The notes: generated from the letters alone by a model not told the origin. A stretch of 21,175 bases of DNA from JBCCZC01 sp039188505 (GCA_039188505.1 JBCCZC010000050.1:1-21175), one strand, 5' to 3'; shown: positions 1 through 7,777, counted from the first letter of the stretch. Program-made: numbers and translations.

Positions 1-1
1 C

Positions 2-100
2 CGCGGCCCGGGCCAGGCGAAGCCGTTGATCGGTCTCGAGCAGGAAGGATTCAGCGACTTCGGACGGTCGCGCAAGGGCCTCGGGGGCGGAAACGGCTGA
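2..100 (+). CDS. Possible C-terminal end of an unidentified gene cut by the window start
   Basis: An open frame enters from the left edge and ends at TGA 98-100. It gives about 32 residues with a Gly/Arg/Lys-rich tail (…GRSRKGLGGGNG). Codons mostly end in G or C, as in the real genes of this window. No family can be recognised from so short a tail. It would converge with the minus-strand gene ending at 227. The frame could equally be open by chance, because GC-rich DNA has few stops, so this is a weak call. Confidence 0.3.
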   Translation, partial: RGPGQAKPLIGLEQEGFSDFGRSRKGLGGGNG

Positions 101-158
101 CGACGACAACGGGCGAAGTCGCATCGGACCCCGCACCGAGATGAGATCGGTCCCGACA

Positions 159-178
159 GTCCTGACAACGGGCAGGAC
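159..178. terminator. Stem-loop between two convergent gene ends
   Basis: GTCCTG (159-164) pairs perfectly with CAGGAC (173-178) around an 8-base loop. It lies about 50 bases past the stop of the minus-strand gene at 227 and about 60 past the possible plus-strand stop at 100. No T tract follows on either strand, so a classical intrinsic terminator is doubtful. The rest of 101-226 shows nothing else. Confidence 0.22.
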
Positions 179-226
179 GGGCATCCGAGCATGTGCGCCG
201 GCACCGCCCATTCGTCGATGGGAAGG

Positions 227-1357
227 TCAACACGGACGCCCACCATCGGCCAGGCGAATGCCCTCGAAGGTCTTGCTGCCGTCGAGGCCCTCGAGCTCGA
301 AGCGCACGCTGTCGCAGTTCCGCGGCCTGATCGTCAGCGAACCCCAGGGCGCGACCGCGTCACCCGGCATTGCAAAGATTCCGGTCTCCCCCAGATACGC
401 CGGGACCGATAGCGTCGTCTGCGCGAAGATTTCGCTCTGGATCACGTCGGTTACGAGCCAGAGCCGCTGGCCGGAAGCGTCATAGCCGAAGAAGTACACC
501 ACCGTCCCGGAACCGCCCTGGGTGACCGTGAAGCCATCTCCCGGCGCCGCCGGATCGAACCAGATGCCCGTCAGCTCGAGGGCCTCATCGGACCTGTCGA
601 CCGATGTCGCGGTGGCCTCGTTGGCGTCGCCATTCGGATCGACTACTGAATTCGCGTCGACGGAAACCCGAACGGCGAGCGCGCTGGTCTCGAGGCAGAG
701 CTCGACGTTGTTGTCCTGGTCAAACAGGTCACTGAAGTCGATCGGCGTCACCACGCCGTCGAGGGTTTCGACAGAGAAGCGCTCGAGGTCGGTCTGGTCG
801 AGCTCATCACCGTCGATCGAGACGACGCCGCCGCTGAAGATCAGCCGCAACGCCGAAGCGGTGCCGGCCGGGCACTCGGTTTCGTTGAGTACCGCCGGCT
901 CGGCCACGATGAGGCTGGGCCCGCCGTCGTAGTCCGGCACCGCGACGGCGCCGCCAAGAACGGCCGAGTCTTCGCCACGTAGCTCGCCGACGACGCGCGC
1001 CCAGCGTGGCGGGTCGTCCTGGCTCCCGAGGTCGCCGATCAGCAGCACCGTCCGATTCTCGTTCTCTTCAAGCGCGGGAAGCAGGGTGGCGCAGACCGGT
1101 GACTGCCGCGCGCCGGAGGCCAGTTCAACCTCGAAATCGGACGCGTCGAGGCTGTCGTGCTCGACCTCCCGATCCATCACGACGGGCATACCGTCCCGAC
1201 CGACCGACTCCGAGCAGCCGGGAAAGGCCGGCAAGGCGTTATCAAGGCCCCATCCCGCCGAAAGCAGGTTGCCACCGGCCAACGCTGCCGGCGCTCCGGC
1301 TCCCAGCGCCATCCACAGGGCGAGGATGCCCGCGGTCTTGCGTGTGTTCGAAATCAT
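227..1357 (-). CDS. Secreted protein of unknown function with a C-terminal 'GIWFDP' Cys-paired domain
   Basis: This is a 376-residue protein. Residues 1-27 are a classical signal peptide (MISNTRKTAGIL…, cleavage near ALA-GG), so it should be exported. Residues 30-255 form an unrecognised, acidic, probably beta-rich region with phrases such as NRTVLLIGDLGS and Cys at 48, 89, 162 and 221. Residues 264-376 are a separate domain that begins GIWFDPAAPGDGFTV, contains TVVYFFGYDASG and APWGSLTI, and ends with Cys348 and Cys376, 28 apart and likely a disulfide. The same domain occurs twice in the dehalogenase fusion at 5233-7773. The start is taken at ATG 1357: it has GGGAG six bases upstream, whereas the ATG at 1378 has no Shine-Dalgarno and precedes a non-signal-like stretch. 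The gene is divergent from the cpx-type operon. Function is unknown; a surface or periplasmic binding role is only a guess. Confidence 0.85.
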   Translation of the reverse strand: MISNTRKTAGILALWMALGAGAPAALAGGNLLSAGWGLDNALPAFPGCSESVGRDGMPVVMDREVEHDSLDASDFEVELASGARQSPVCATLLPALEENENRTVLLIGDLGSQDDPPRWARVVGELRGEDSAVLGGAVAVPDYDGGPSLIVAEPAVLNETECPAGTASALRLIFSGGVVSIDGDELDQTDLERFSVETLDGVVTPIDFSDLFDQDNNVELCLETSALAVRVSVDANSVVDPNGDANEATATSVDRSDEALELTGIWFDPAAPGDGFTVTQGGSGTVVYFFGYDASGQRLWLVTDVIQSEIFAQTTLSVPAYLGETGIFAMPGDAVAPWGSLTIRPRNCDSVRFELEGLDGSKTFEGIRLADGGRPC

Positions 1358-1363
1358 CGCTAA

Positions 1364-1368
1364 CTCCC
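1364..1368 (-). promoter_or_regulatory. Shine-Dalgarno GGGAG that decides the start at 1357
   Basis: On the minus strand GGGAG lies six bases before ATG 1357. It falls inside the seven-codon extension that the ATG at 1378 would add, which argues for initiation at 1357. Confidence 0.55.
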
Positions 1369-1385
1369 GCTCATTCATTCATGTC

Positions 1386-1424
1386 CCGGCGTCTGGCCGG
1401 CTCGCGAGAGGAAGATCCTCGTCG
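1386..1424 (-). other. Two adjacent stem-loops in the leader of the 227-1357 gene
   Basis: CCGGC (1386-1390) pairs with GCCGG (1396-1400) around a five-base loop. GAGGA (1408-1412) pairs with TCCTC (1416-1420), extended by GCGA/TCGC with one bulged base. They sit 29-67 bases upstream of ATG 1357, so they may be in the mRNA leader. Their role, if any, is unknown. No promoter could be placed with confidence in 1425-1614, which must hold divergent promoters for this gene and for the operon starting at 1615. Confidence 0.25.
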
Positions 1425-1614
1425 CCGGGGTTAGCCTGGGGGCGGGAATGCGAGTGAACGGAAGCCGACCGTAACGAAATGGAAGGAAGGGCTCGGAGCG
1501 CCCACCCGGGCGATTTATCCAAGCGCACTTACACTTCTTCGCAGTCGCTGGCGTTCCGTTTCGAGCTTTCGCCTTATCCTGGGTATTCCTATTCAAGCCA
1601 TGGACGGACATCCC

Positions 1615-2019
1615 ATGCACCGTTTTGCACTGCTGCTCCTGCCGCTTCTGCTCGGTCTCCCGATCGTCGCCGGTGCCCAGACCGGCACGGCGAATACCGA
1701 AGCCTTTCAGGCGCGGATGGCAGAGAATGCCGCGCGACTGAATCTGACAGACGAACAGCGCGCCGACCTCGAACCGATTCTCAGGGCCAATTTCGAGGAA
1801 ACCCGGGCGCTCCTTCAGAAACACGGCCTGGGCCAGGGGGCGACGGAAAGACCTGGCTTGCGGCAGATGCGTGCGCTCCAGAAGGACATGAAGCCCGTGC
1901 GCGAGCGGACCGACCGGCAGGTCGCCGAGATTCTCTCGGACGAGCAGATGGCGGAGTTCCGGCTGATCCAGGACGAACGGCGAGAGCAGATGCGCGCCGA
2001 GATCCGGGCGCGTCGCTGA
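1615..2019 (+). CDS. Spy/CpxP-like periplasmic LTXXQ-family protein
   Basis: This is a 134-residue exported protein. The signal peptide spans residues 1-21 (MHRFALLLLPLLLGLP…, predicted cut VAGA|Q). The mature part is strongly helical and charged, with two LTXXQ-type motifs, LTDEQ at 44-48 and LSDEQ at 107-111, as in Spy and CpxP. Those E. coli proteins are ATP-independent periplasmic chaperones, and CpxP also restrains the CpxA sensor. The gene is first of a run in which a hydroxylase, a CpxR-like regulator and a CpxA-like kinase follow, which supports a CpxP-type adaptor role. I chose ATG 1615 because GGACGGA lies upstream and the product begins like a signal peptide; ATG 1600 would add five residues and has no visible ribosome site. 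No clear CpxR box (GTAAA-N5-GTAAA) was found upstream. Confidence 0.85.
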   Translation: MHRFALLLLPLLLGLPIVAGAQTGTANTEAFQARMAENAARLNLTDEQRADLEPILRANFEETRALLQKHGLGQGATERPGLRQMRALQKDMKPVRERTDRQVAEILSDEQMAEFRLIQDERREQMRAEIRARR

Positions 2020-2030
2020 CCGAAGCGCTT

Positions 2031-2822
2031 ATGGAAACGGCAAGCCTCGTCGTCCTGGTCGCAATCGCGATTCTGATCGCCTTCGAGCTGATCTGGTCGC
2101 TGCGTCGTCGCCAACCGGTCTACGACCCGGGCGAGACGTTCGCCAACGTGGCCATCGCCGTTGGCAATGGTCTGCTGCGGCCTGCCGCGGTCGCCTGGGG
2201 GTATTTCGTCATGACCTGGATCGAGCCCCTGAGGACGCTCCCGGAAACCGTCTGGGCGTTTGCGCTGACGTTCGTGGTGGTCGACATCGCGTATTACGGG
2301 TACCACCGGGCCTCGCACGAGATCCGTGTCCTTTGGGCGATGCACCATACGCATCACTCCAGCCCCTGGTTCAACTTCTCGACGGCGATCAGGCTCAGCT
2401 GGATTGCGAAGTTCGTCGGCCCGCTGGTCTTCGCGCCGCTGGTCCTCATCGGGTTTCCTGCCGAATGGGTTGCGGTCTCGCTCGCGGTGGGACTGCTGTT
2501 TCAGCTCTTCCTGCATACGGAGGCCATTCCACCGCTGGGACGATTCGAGGGTGTGCTGCTGAATACGCCGTCAGCCCATCGGGTCCACCACGGTCGCAAC
2601 CCCGCGTACCTCGACCGGAACTACGCCGGCGTCTTCATCGTCTGGGACCGCCTCTTCGGAACCTATCAACCGGAGCGGGAACGTGTACGCTACGGCGTGA
2701 CCACCGGCTTCCTGGGGCACAATCCGTTCGTGATTCAGTTCGCACCGCTGCTGAGCTACATTCGCGGCCGCTTCCAGCGCGAAGCGAGGCGTGCCGGCGG
2801 TGGCGTGGCGCCTGATGGTTAG
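2031..2822 (+). CDS. Membrane fatty acid hydroxylase / sterol desaturase family enzyme
   Basis: This is a 263-residue integral membrane protein of the di-iron fatty-acid-hydroxylase superfamily, whose members use O2 to hydroxylate or desaturate lipids. The histidine clusters that bind iron are all present: HRASH at 92-96, HHTHH at 105-109, His162 in LHTE, and HRVHH at 183-187. Hydrophobic segments lie near 5-22, 42-63, 75-90, 127-142 and 146-162. The start ATG 2031 is 11 bases after the stop of the CpxP-like gene. The frame is open further upstream, but that part overlaps the previous gene and is not membrane-protein-like. The CpxR-like gene starts 52 bases after its stop. The substrate cannot be told from sequence; a membrane or surface lipid is an inference from its place in an envelope-stress operon. 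Confidence 0.9.
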   Translation: METASLVVLVAIAILIAFELIWSLRRRQPVYDPGETFANVAIAVGNGLLRPAAVAWGYFVMTWIEPLRTLPETVWAFALTFVVVDIAYYGYHRASHEIRVLWAMHHTHHSSPWFNFSTAIRLSWIAKFVGPLVFAPLVLIGFPAEWVAVSLAVGLLFQLFLHTEAIPPLGRFEGVLLNTPSAHRVHHGRNPAYLDRNYAGVFIVWDRLFGTYQPERERVRYGVTTGFLGHNPFVIQFAPLLSYIRGRFQREARRAGGGVAPDG

Positions 2823-2874
2823 CGCACCACCGCAGGCGCGAGCCGACGAAGGACGATCGAGGGGAGCGACAGTC

Positions 2875-3579
2875 GTGACCGAGCGCATCAGGGTCCTCAT
2901 GGTCGACGATGACGCCAACCTGACCGGGTTGCTCGACGAATTTCTGGAGGCCGAGGGCGGCTTCGACTTCGTGGCCTGCCATGACGGTGAAGCGGGCGTG
3001 GCAGCGGCGACCCGCGATCGCTTCGACGTCATCATCCTCGACGTCATGATGCCGAAGCTGAACGGCTTCAACGCCCTGAAGGCCATCCGCGAAGTCTCGG
3101 ACACGCCGATCATCATGCTGACGGCGCGGGGGGACGATCTCGATCGCATCCTCGGGCTGGAAATCGGCGCTGACGACTACGTGCCGAAACCCTGCAGCCT
3201 GCGGGAGATCGTCGCGAGGATCCGGGCCATCATGCGGCGAGTCTCGGGGCAGGCCGATCGCTCGGCCAACGCGAAGCAGCTTCGCATCGGCGATCTACGC
3301 TTGGAGCTGGGTTCGCAATCGGCGTATCGCGGCGATGAGCTCGTCAGTCTCACAGCAACGGAGTTCCGCGTTCTCGAATGTCTGGTCGCCGCCGCGGGAG
3401 AGGTCGTCCCCAAGGACGGCATCGCGCGGCAGGCGCTGGGCCGGCGGATCATGCCCTACGACCGCAGCGTTGACGCCCACATCGTGCAGCTCCGCAAGAA
3501 GCTCGGGCCCTTGCCCAATGGTCTGCAGCGGATCAAGACGATCCGTGGCCGAGGCTATCTCTACGCGTCGACCGGATGA
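2875..3579 (+). CDS. cpxR: CpxR-like OmpR-family response regulator
   Basis: This is a 234-residue two-domain regulator. The receiver domain spans about 5-122, with acidic residues D11-D13, phospho-acceptor D56 (LDVMMP), T83 and K105. The winged-helix DNA-binding domain spans about 136-231 and ends KTIRGRGYLY. Stretches such as TPIIMLTARGDDLDRILGLE and GADDYVPKP are very close to E. coli CpxR, a regulator of envelope-protein stress. The start is GTG 2875, preceded by AGGGGAG at 2860-2866 with an eight-base gap, and the product then begins directly at the receiver fold. ATG 2815 or an earlier start would add an unstructured Arg/Ala-rich stretch overlapping the hydroxylase gene. Its stop overlaps the kinase start (ATGA, 3576-3579), so the two are translationally coupled. 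Confidence 0.92.
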   Translation: MTERIRVLMVDDDANLTGLLDEFLEAEGGFDFVACHDGEAGVAAATRDRFDVIILDVMMPKLNGFNALKAIREVSDTPIIMLTARGDDLDRILGLEIGADDYVPKPCSLREIVARIRAIMRRVSGQADRSANAKQLRIGDLRLELGSQSAYRGDELVSLTATEFRVLECLVAAAGEVVPKDGIARQALGRRIMPYDRSVDAHIVQLRKKLGPLPNGLQRIKTIRGRGYLYASTG

Positions 3580-4916
3580 ACCGTTTCTTCCGCCGCATCC
3601 TGCTGTCGGTGTGGCTGACGCTGGTCGCCGGGGTCATGCTGGCGTTCGTAGTCACGCGTTGGCTGCCGTCCGACGAAACGGATGTGCTCGGACTCAACGA
3701 GGCACTCGTGGCGGCCATCGCCGGGGACCTCGGTCTTCTCCTGGCCGAAGGCGCGGTCGATCCCGGCGGGCAGCTGGCCGCGCGGCATCCGCTCGCCTTC
3801 GAGGATCTGCTCGAGATCTATGTCATCGATGAATCGACCGGCGGAGATATCCAGGATCGGCGCTTGCCGCTGCCGGTGCGCGCGGCTCTGGAGCGGTTCC
3901 CGTCCGCAACGCCGATCGATGCACGGGTCATCCTCGCTCCGGCGGAGACACCCGGGTTCCGGGTCATCGGATTCCACAAGCGTTTCCCCCTCACCGAGAC
4001 GGTCCGGCGAACCGGTGGGCGACCGATACTCCTGCTGACCATGCTGCTGGTCAGCGCTGTCGTTTCGTTTTTTCTGGCGCGCTTCATCGTGCTGCCCGTG
4101 CGACATCTGCGCGAAGCCGGTCACCGCGTCGCCGAGGGCGACCTCTCCGTTCGGGTCGCCCATACGGTCGGCGATCGCAAGGACGACATCGCCATGCTGG
4201 CCCGCGATTTCGACACCATGACCGAACGCATCGGCCGACTGCTGGGTTCGCAGCAGCGGCTCATGCGCGATGTCTCCCACGAGCTTCGATCGCCGCTCGC
4301 GCGCCTCCAGGCCCTGCAGTCGCTCGCGCGCCAGCGATTCACGGCAGCGGACGAGACCCTCATCCTCGATCGCATGGACGCTGAATCGGAGCGTCTCAAC
4401 GAGCTGATCGAACGGATCCTGTCCTTCGCCCGCCTGGATGCGCAGCAGGAGATTCGTCGCCAGTTCACCGACCTCGCGGACCTCGTCCGGACGATCATCG
4501 ATGACGTGCACATCGAACTCGGCGAGGGGGACATCATCGTGCAGCTGGCCGGGCCCGACCGGCTGACGCTCGACGCCGACGCCGGGCTGCTGCACAGCGC
4601 CATCGAGAATATCGTGCGCAACGCGGTCCGCTTCACGCCCGAGGGTTCCGTCGTCATGGTCACGCTGTCGGAGCGTGAGAGCACGGTTCAGCTCATGGTC
4701 AACGACGAGGGGCCGGGCGTGCCCGACACGGCGCTGCCCCAGCTGTTCGATCCCTTCTTCCAGGTCGACGAAAGCCGGCCACCGGGGGATGGCGGTAGCG
4801 GTGTCGGCCTGGCGATCGCGCGACGCGCCGTGCAGCTTCACGGCGGTACGATCGAGGCCGAGAATCGATCGGAGGGCGGCCTCCGCGTCACCGTCGAGCT
4901 GCCCCTTCGCTCCTGA
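3576..4916 (+). CDS. cpxA: CpxA-like membrane sensor histidine kinase
   Basis: This is a 446-residue inner-membrane kinase and the partner of the regulator it overlaps by four bases. Membrane helix 1 spans about 9-27, a periplasmic sensor region about 30-148, and membrane helix 2 about 150-173. HAMP covers about 174-226. The dimerisation/phosphotransfer helix has RDVSHELRSP with H235. The ATPase domain has an N box (ENIVRN, 344-349), G1 (DEGPGVPD from 377), F box (FDPFF, 391-395) and G2 (GSGVGLA, 407-413). All catalytic motifs are intact. Spacing and motif wording match CpxA, which responds to misfolded envelope proteins and is inhibited by CpxP; the CpxP-like gene is three genes upstream. 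The periplasmic sensor region itself is not obviously conserved, so the actual signal could differ. Confidence 0.92.
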   Translation: MNRFFRRILLSVWLTLVAGVMLAFVVTRWLPSDETDVLGLNEALVAAIAGDLGLLLAEGAVDPGGQLAARHPLAFEDLLEIYVIDESTGGDIQDRRLPLPVRAALERFPSATPIDARVILAPAETPGFRVIGFHKRFPLTETVRRTGGRPILLLTMLLVSAVVSFFLARFIVLPVRHLREAGHRVAEGDLSVRVAHTVGDRKDDIAMLARDFDTMTERIGRLLGSQQRLMRDVSHELRSPLARLQALQSLARQRFTAADETLILDRMDAESERLNELIERILSFARLDAQQEIRRQFTDLADLVRTIIDDVHIELGEGDIIVQLAGPDRLTLDADAGLLHSAIENIVRNAVRFTPEGSVVMVTLSERESTVQLMVNDEGPGVPDTALPQLFDPFFQVDESRPPGDGGSGVGLAIARRAVQLHGGTIEAENRSEGGLRVTVELPLRS

Positions 4917-5232
4917 CAGCCGAAGCCGTCGCGTGCTCCTTCATCAACGTCGTCGGGCCAACGCACGGGTGTGCCCTGGGGGCTCGTGGCGTCCTGCAAT
5001 AGTCTTGAGAGTCTCATCACAGCGCGGAGCCTGAAGGGTGCCCCACCAATGCCGCTGGGTCTCGCTCGGATGCCCATTCGAGTCGTGGCTCTCGAGCTGT
5101 GTTTGAAGAGGTAGTCCCACCACGTAGCGAACGACCACCCCCGCATCGAGCGGGAAGGCGTCCCCGTCTGCACGGTCGCGGGGCCAGAAGCCTCACGGGA
5201 GCCGATGGCTGCCCGCGAGGCGTCCGCCGAGT
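4917..5232. other. Gene-free 316-base stretch between convergent genes; possible repeat remnant
   Basis: It lies between the kinase stop (4916) and the dehalogenase fusion stop (5233). There is a perfect hairpin CCCGC/GCGGG at 5140-5154 with loop ATCGA and no T tract, a poor terminator. On the minus strand one frame stays open and reads WWDYLFKHSS and RLRAVMRLSRLL; another reads QTQLESHDSNGHP. Neither has a ribosome site or a recognisable fold. The frames vaguely resemble spurious translations of a dispersed intergenic repeat, which I could not verify. Confidence 0.3.
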
Positions 5233-7773
5233 TCAAGGATTCGCGCCGCCGCTCTTGCCTGCCGGCGGAATGCCGTTGGCGAGATAGAAGTCGGTCAGCC
5301 GCCGGGCGATCTCCACACCCTGGTCGTCCTGCAGGAAATGGCTCGCCTCGGGCAGCCGGACGTGAGGCTGGTCCGCGGCGCCGGGCACGTTGTCGATGAA
5401 GACCTGCTGGGCGTCGCAGGAGCCGAGCTGTCCAGGATCGTTGCTGGCCCAGATCGTGAGAAACGGGCGCTCGAAGCCGTAGAGGCCATCCGTGGCTTCG
5501 GCGGTCGTGCCCGGGACATCGTTGATCAGGGACGGGAATTTCCGGGCACCCGCAAGGTAGAGGCGGCTTGGATACGGGGCGTCGTAGGCCGCCTCCTCGT
5601 CGGCCGGCAGGTCGAACCACGTATTGGCCTCCACGACTTCACTTGGGGTGAAGGAGACGCCCTTCATGGCGTACTCCATCCAGACGCCGAAGTAGCTGTT
5701 GTCGGTCGGGGCGTTGATCGGTTCGCAGCCGTCGTAGAACGGGACCTGCTGGTCGGGTATCCCGGTGAACAGCGACGGTACGTCCAGTGCCTCGTCCGGA
5801 TTCTGGACCGGCGGAAACGGCTCGACGCCGGCGGGTAGATTGGGCAGTGCCCCATCGCCAACGGCAATCGTGGCGAACCAGTCCGGATTGAGGCCGGCCA
5901 CGCGCAGGCCGATCAGGCTGCCCCAATCCTGCACGAACAGGTTGATGTCGCGTAGCGCGAGCGCGTCGATGAAGCGCTCCAGCCGGTCCGAGTGACCCAG
6001 ATAGCTATAGGCATCGACGTCGATCGGCTTGTCGGACCGCCCCATGCCCAGGTGGTCCATCGCGATCACGCGGTAGCCGCCCTCGGCGAGGACGGGAATC
6101 ATCTTGCGGTAGAGATAGGACCAGCTGGGTTGGCCGTGCAGGAGCAGGACGACCGGCCCGTCCGCCGGGCCCTCGTCGACGTAGGCCTGCCGCAGCCCGT
6201 CGATCTCGACGTAGCGGGCCTCATAGGGCCAATCCGGCAGATCCGCGAACGCGTCGTCGGGCGTGCGCACAAACTCGATACCATCGGCAGTCACCAGCAC
6301 CTCGGGCTCGATGCAGTCGTTGCCGTCGATGCCTGCGAGCTTCGTCGTGTCACTACGCTTCGTACCCGCCACACCGTCCAGCTCGAAGCGGACCTCGCCA
6401 CAGCCATCAGCCTGGACAATCAGGCGGCCCCAAATCTCGAGATCGCCCCCGGATAGCGGCGCGTCGAAGCTGCCGCCCTCGGCCCCGTGGCCGCGGGCGT
6501 AGACGTTCATTGCGCGCGTATCGCCAGTCCCGATCGTGCCGGGAATCGTGTCGCTCACGAGCCAGAGCGGGCTCCCGGAGTCGGCGTAGCCGTAGTAGTA
6601 GATCGTTGTACCCGCCTCTGACTGGATGACGTTGAAGCCTTCGCCGTCCCGCGTCGGATCGAACCAGAGGCCGGCCAGGCCGAAGCGATCGCTCTCATCG
6701 ATGCGCTGGTAGCTGTTTCGGAAGTCGTCCTGGAGGACGATTGCCTCTCCCTGCGTCTCGATAATCAGATCTTCCTCCAGCGTCCGCGCCGCCCAGGTCC
6801 AGCCCTCGGGGAGGTCGAGCCGTTCGCCGAGCCCCGCCAGATCGGCGATGGTGAGGTCCGGGTCGATTTCCTGGGAGGTCGAATACATCACGTAGCGCAC
6901 GCCTTCATCCGAGACCAACTCGTACGACGCCGTACCGGCCCACTGTTCGAAAACGTTCACCCGGGCGACGCTGGCTTCCGTATACGCCGAGCGATCCTCC
7001 ACATCCGTTGGCGTGACAGTCAGCTGGGCCTGCTGGGCCATCTCGATGCCGCCGTAGCTGCGGCGCTCGCTGCCGGTCGAGGAGAACTGCCCGCCGTCCA
7101 CCGCGATTTCGCGGGGGCCGTTGAGCAGAGCAAGCAGAGCCCCGTATTCGGCCTGAATCGCGTCGGCGTCCAGCGCCTGCCACAGATCGGCCGGGCAGTC
7201 CCCCACCAATTGGGTACCCCAGACCTCAGCGGTGATGCGGCCGTTTTCGGTGGGATAGAAAAGGAGGATTTCGCAGTATTGGGCGCCGCGACCGCTGGCC
7301 GATCGAAGGCTGCAATAGTGGCCATCGACGCCCGCGAGCTTCACCACTTGCGATCGCTTGACGCCGTCCTCGCCGTCGAGCTCGAAGAGACCCTTGGAGC
7401 AGTCGTCGATCCGGATCGTGACCGATCCCCAGGGGGCGAGTTCGCTCCCCGGGAGCGGCTCGGCGAAGGAGCCGCCTTGCCCGCGAAAGGCGGCCAGGGT
7501 GAATTCCTCTCCGGCGCGGAGCGTCGCGGGCAGCGTTTCGCTGATCAGCCACAGGGCCTCACCTTCCGCGTCGTAGCCGTAGAAGTAGACGGTGGTCCCT
7601 TCCGCAGACTCGACAACGTTGAAACCCTCCCCGTCGCGCCCGGGGTCGTACCACAGTCCCGCCGGAGCGAGTCCGTCATCGGCGCCAGCCGTCTGCGCCT
7701 GAACGGAGCCCGCCAGGGCCAGCGCGATGCCGGCCACGCCCAGATAGAGTTGCTTTGCTTTTCCTTGTTTCAT
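5233..7773 (-). CDS. Exported multidomain protein with C-terminal haloalkane dehalogenase (DhlA-like) domain
   Basis: This is an 846-residue protein. The signal peptide spans 1-27 (MKQGKAKQLYLGVAGIALAL…, cut VQA|Q). Domain copy 1 covers 39-154 (GLWYDPGRDGEGFNVV…, Cys125/Cys154), an unrecognised domain about 155-357, and domain copy 2 368-487 (GLWFDPTRDGEGFNVI…, Cys458/Cys487). An alpha/beta hydrolase of the haloalkane dehalogenase family covers about 499-836. That part tracks DhlA closely: HGQPSWSYLYRKMIP with oxyanion motif H546-G-Q-P, nucleophile D616 followed by halide-binding W617 (VQDWGS), acid D779 (SNDPG) and His812 (EASHF). DhlA-type enzymes cleave carbon-halogen bonds hydrolytically. 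Haloalkane dehalogenases are usually about 300 residues and single-domain, so this length and architecture are unusual. Start ATG 7773 has AAGGA four bases upstream and a textbook signal peptide; the frame extends to GTG 7905 but adds only Arg/Cys-rich sequence. Actual substrate is unknown, and a related hydrolase activity is possible. Confidence 0.88.
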   Translation of the reverse strand: MKQGKAKQLYLGVAGIALALAGSVQAQTAGADDGLAPAGLWYDPGRDGEGFNVVESAEGTTVYFYGYDAEGEALWLISETLPATLRAGEEFTLAAFRGQGGSFAEPLPGSELAPWGSVTIRIDDCSKGLFELDGEDGVKRSQVVKLAGVDGHYCSLRSASGRGAQYCEILLFYPTENGRITAEVWGTQLVGDCPADLWQALDADAIQAEYGALLALLNGPREIAVDGGQFSSTGSERRSYGGIEMAQQAQLTVTPTDVEDRSAYTEASVARVNVFEQWAGTASYELVSDEGVRYVMYSTSQEIDPDLTIADLAGLGERLDLPEGWTWAARTLEEDLIIETQGEAIVLQDDFRNSYQRIDESDRFGLAGLWFDPTRDGEGFNVIQSEAGTTIYYYGYADSGSPLWLVSDTIPGTIGTGDTRAMNVYARGHGAEGGSFDAPLSGGDLEIWGRLIVQADGCGEVRFELDGVAGTKRSDTTKLAGIDGNDCIEPEVLVTADGIEFVRTPDDAFADLPDWPYEARYVEIDGLRQAYVDEGPADGPVVLLLHGQPSWSYLYRKMIPVLAEGGYRVIAMDHLGMGRSDKPIDVDAYSYLGHSDRLERFIDALALRDINLFVQDWGSLIGLRVAGLNPDWFATIAVGDGALPNLPAGVEPFPPVQNPDEALDVPSLFTGIPDQQVPFYDGCEPINAPTDNSYFGVWMEYAMKGVSFTPSEVVEANTWFDLPADEEAAYDAPYPSRLYLAGARKFPSLINDVPGTTAEATDGLYGFERPFLTIWASNDPGQLGSCDAQQVFIDNVPGAADQPHVRLPEASHFLQDDQGVEIARRLTDFYLANGIPPAGKSGGANP

Positions 7774-7777
7774 TGCT

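Noticed and set aside
1499..1512. CGCCC-ACCC-GGGCG hairpin followed by ATTTATCC
   Set aside because: A five-pair stem in GC-rich DNA with no gene ending just before it on the plus strand; probably chance.
1440..1600. CpxR box (GTAAA-N5-GTAAA) upstream of the CpxP-like gene
   Set aside because: Only isolated GTAAC and GTGAA occur, at the wrong spacing, so autoregulation cannot be supported from sequence.
1479..2030. In-frame upstream extension of the hydroxylase gene (about 184 residues)
   Set aside because: It overlaps the CpxP-like gene in another frame, reads as Arg/Pro/Ser-rich non-protein-like sequence, and the ATG at 2031 starts a proper membrane protein.
3561..4841. Long minus-strand open frame opposite the cpxA-like gene
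   Set aside because: It mirrors the codon pattern of the kinase on the opposite strand; the translation is Arg/Asp/Gln-rich with no recognisable motif, while the plus strand has every kinase motif.
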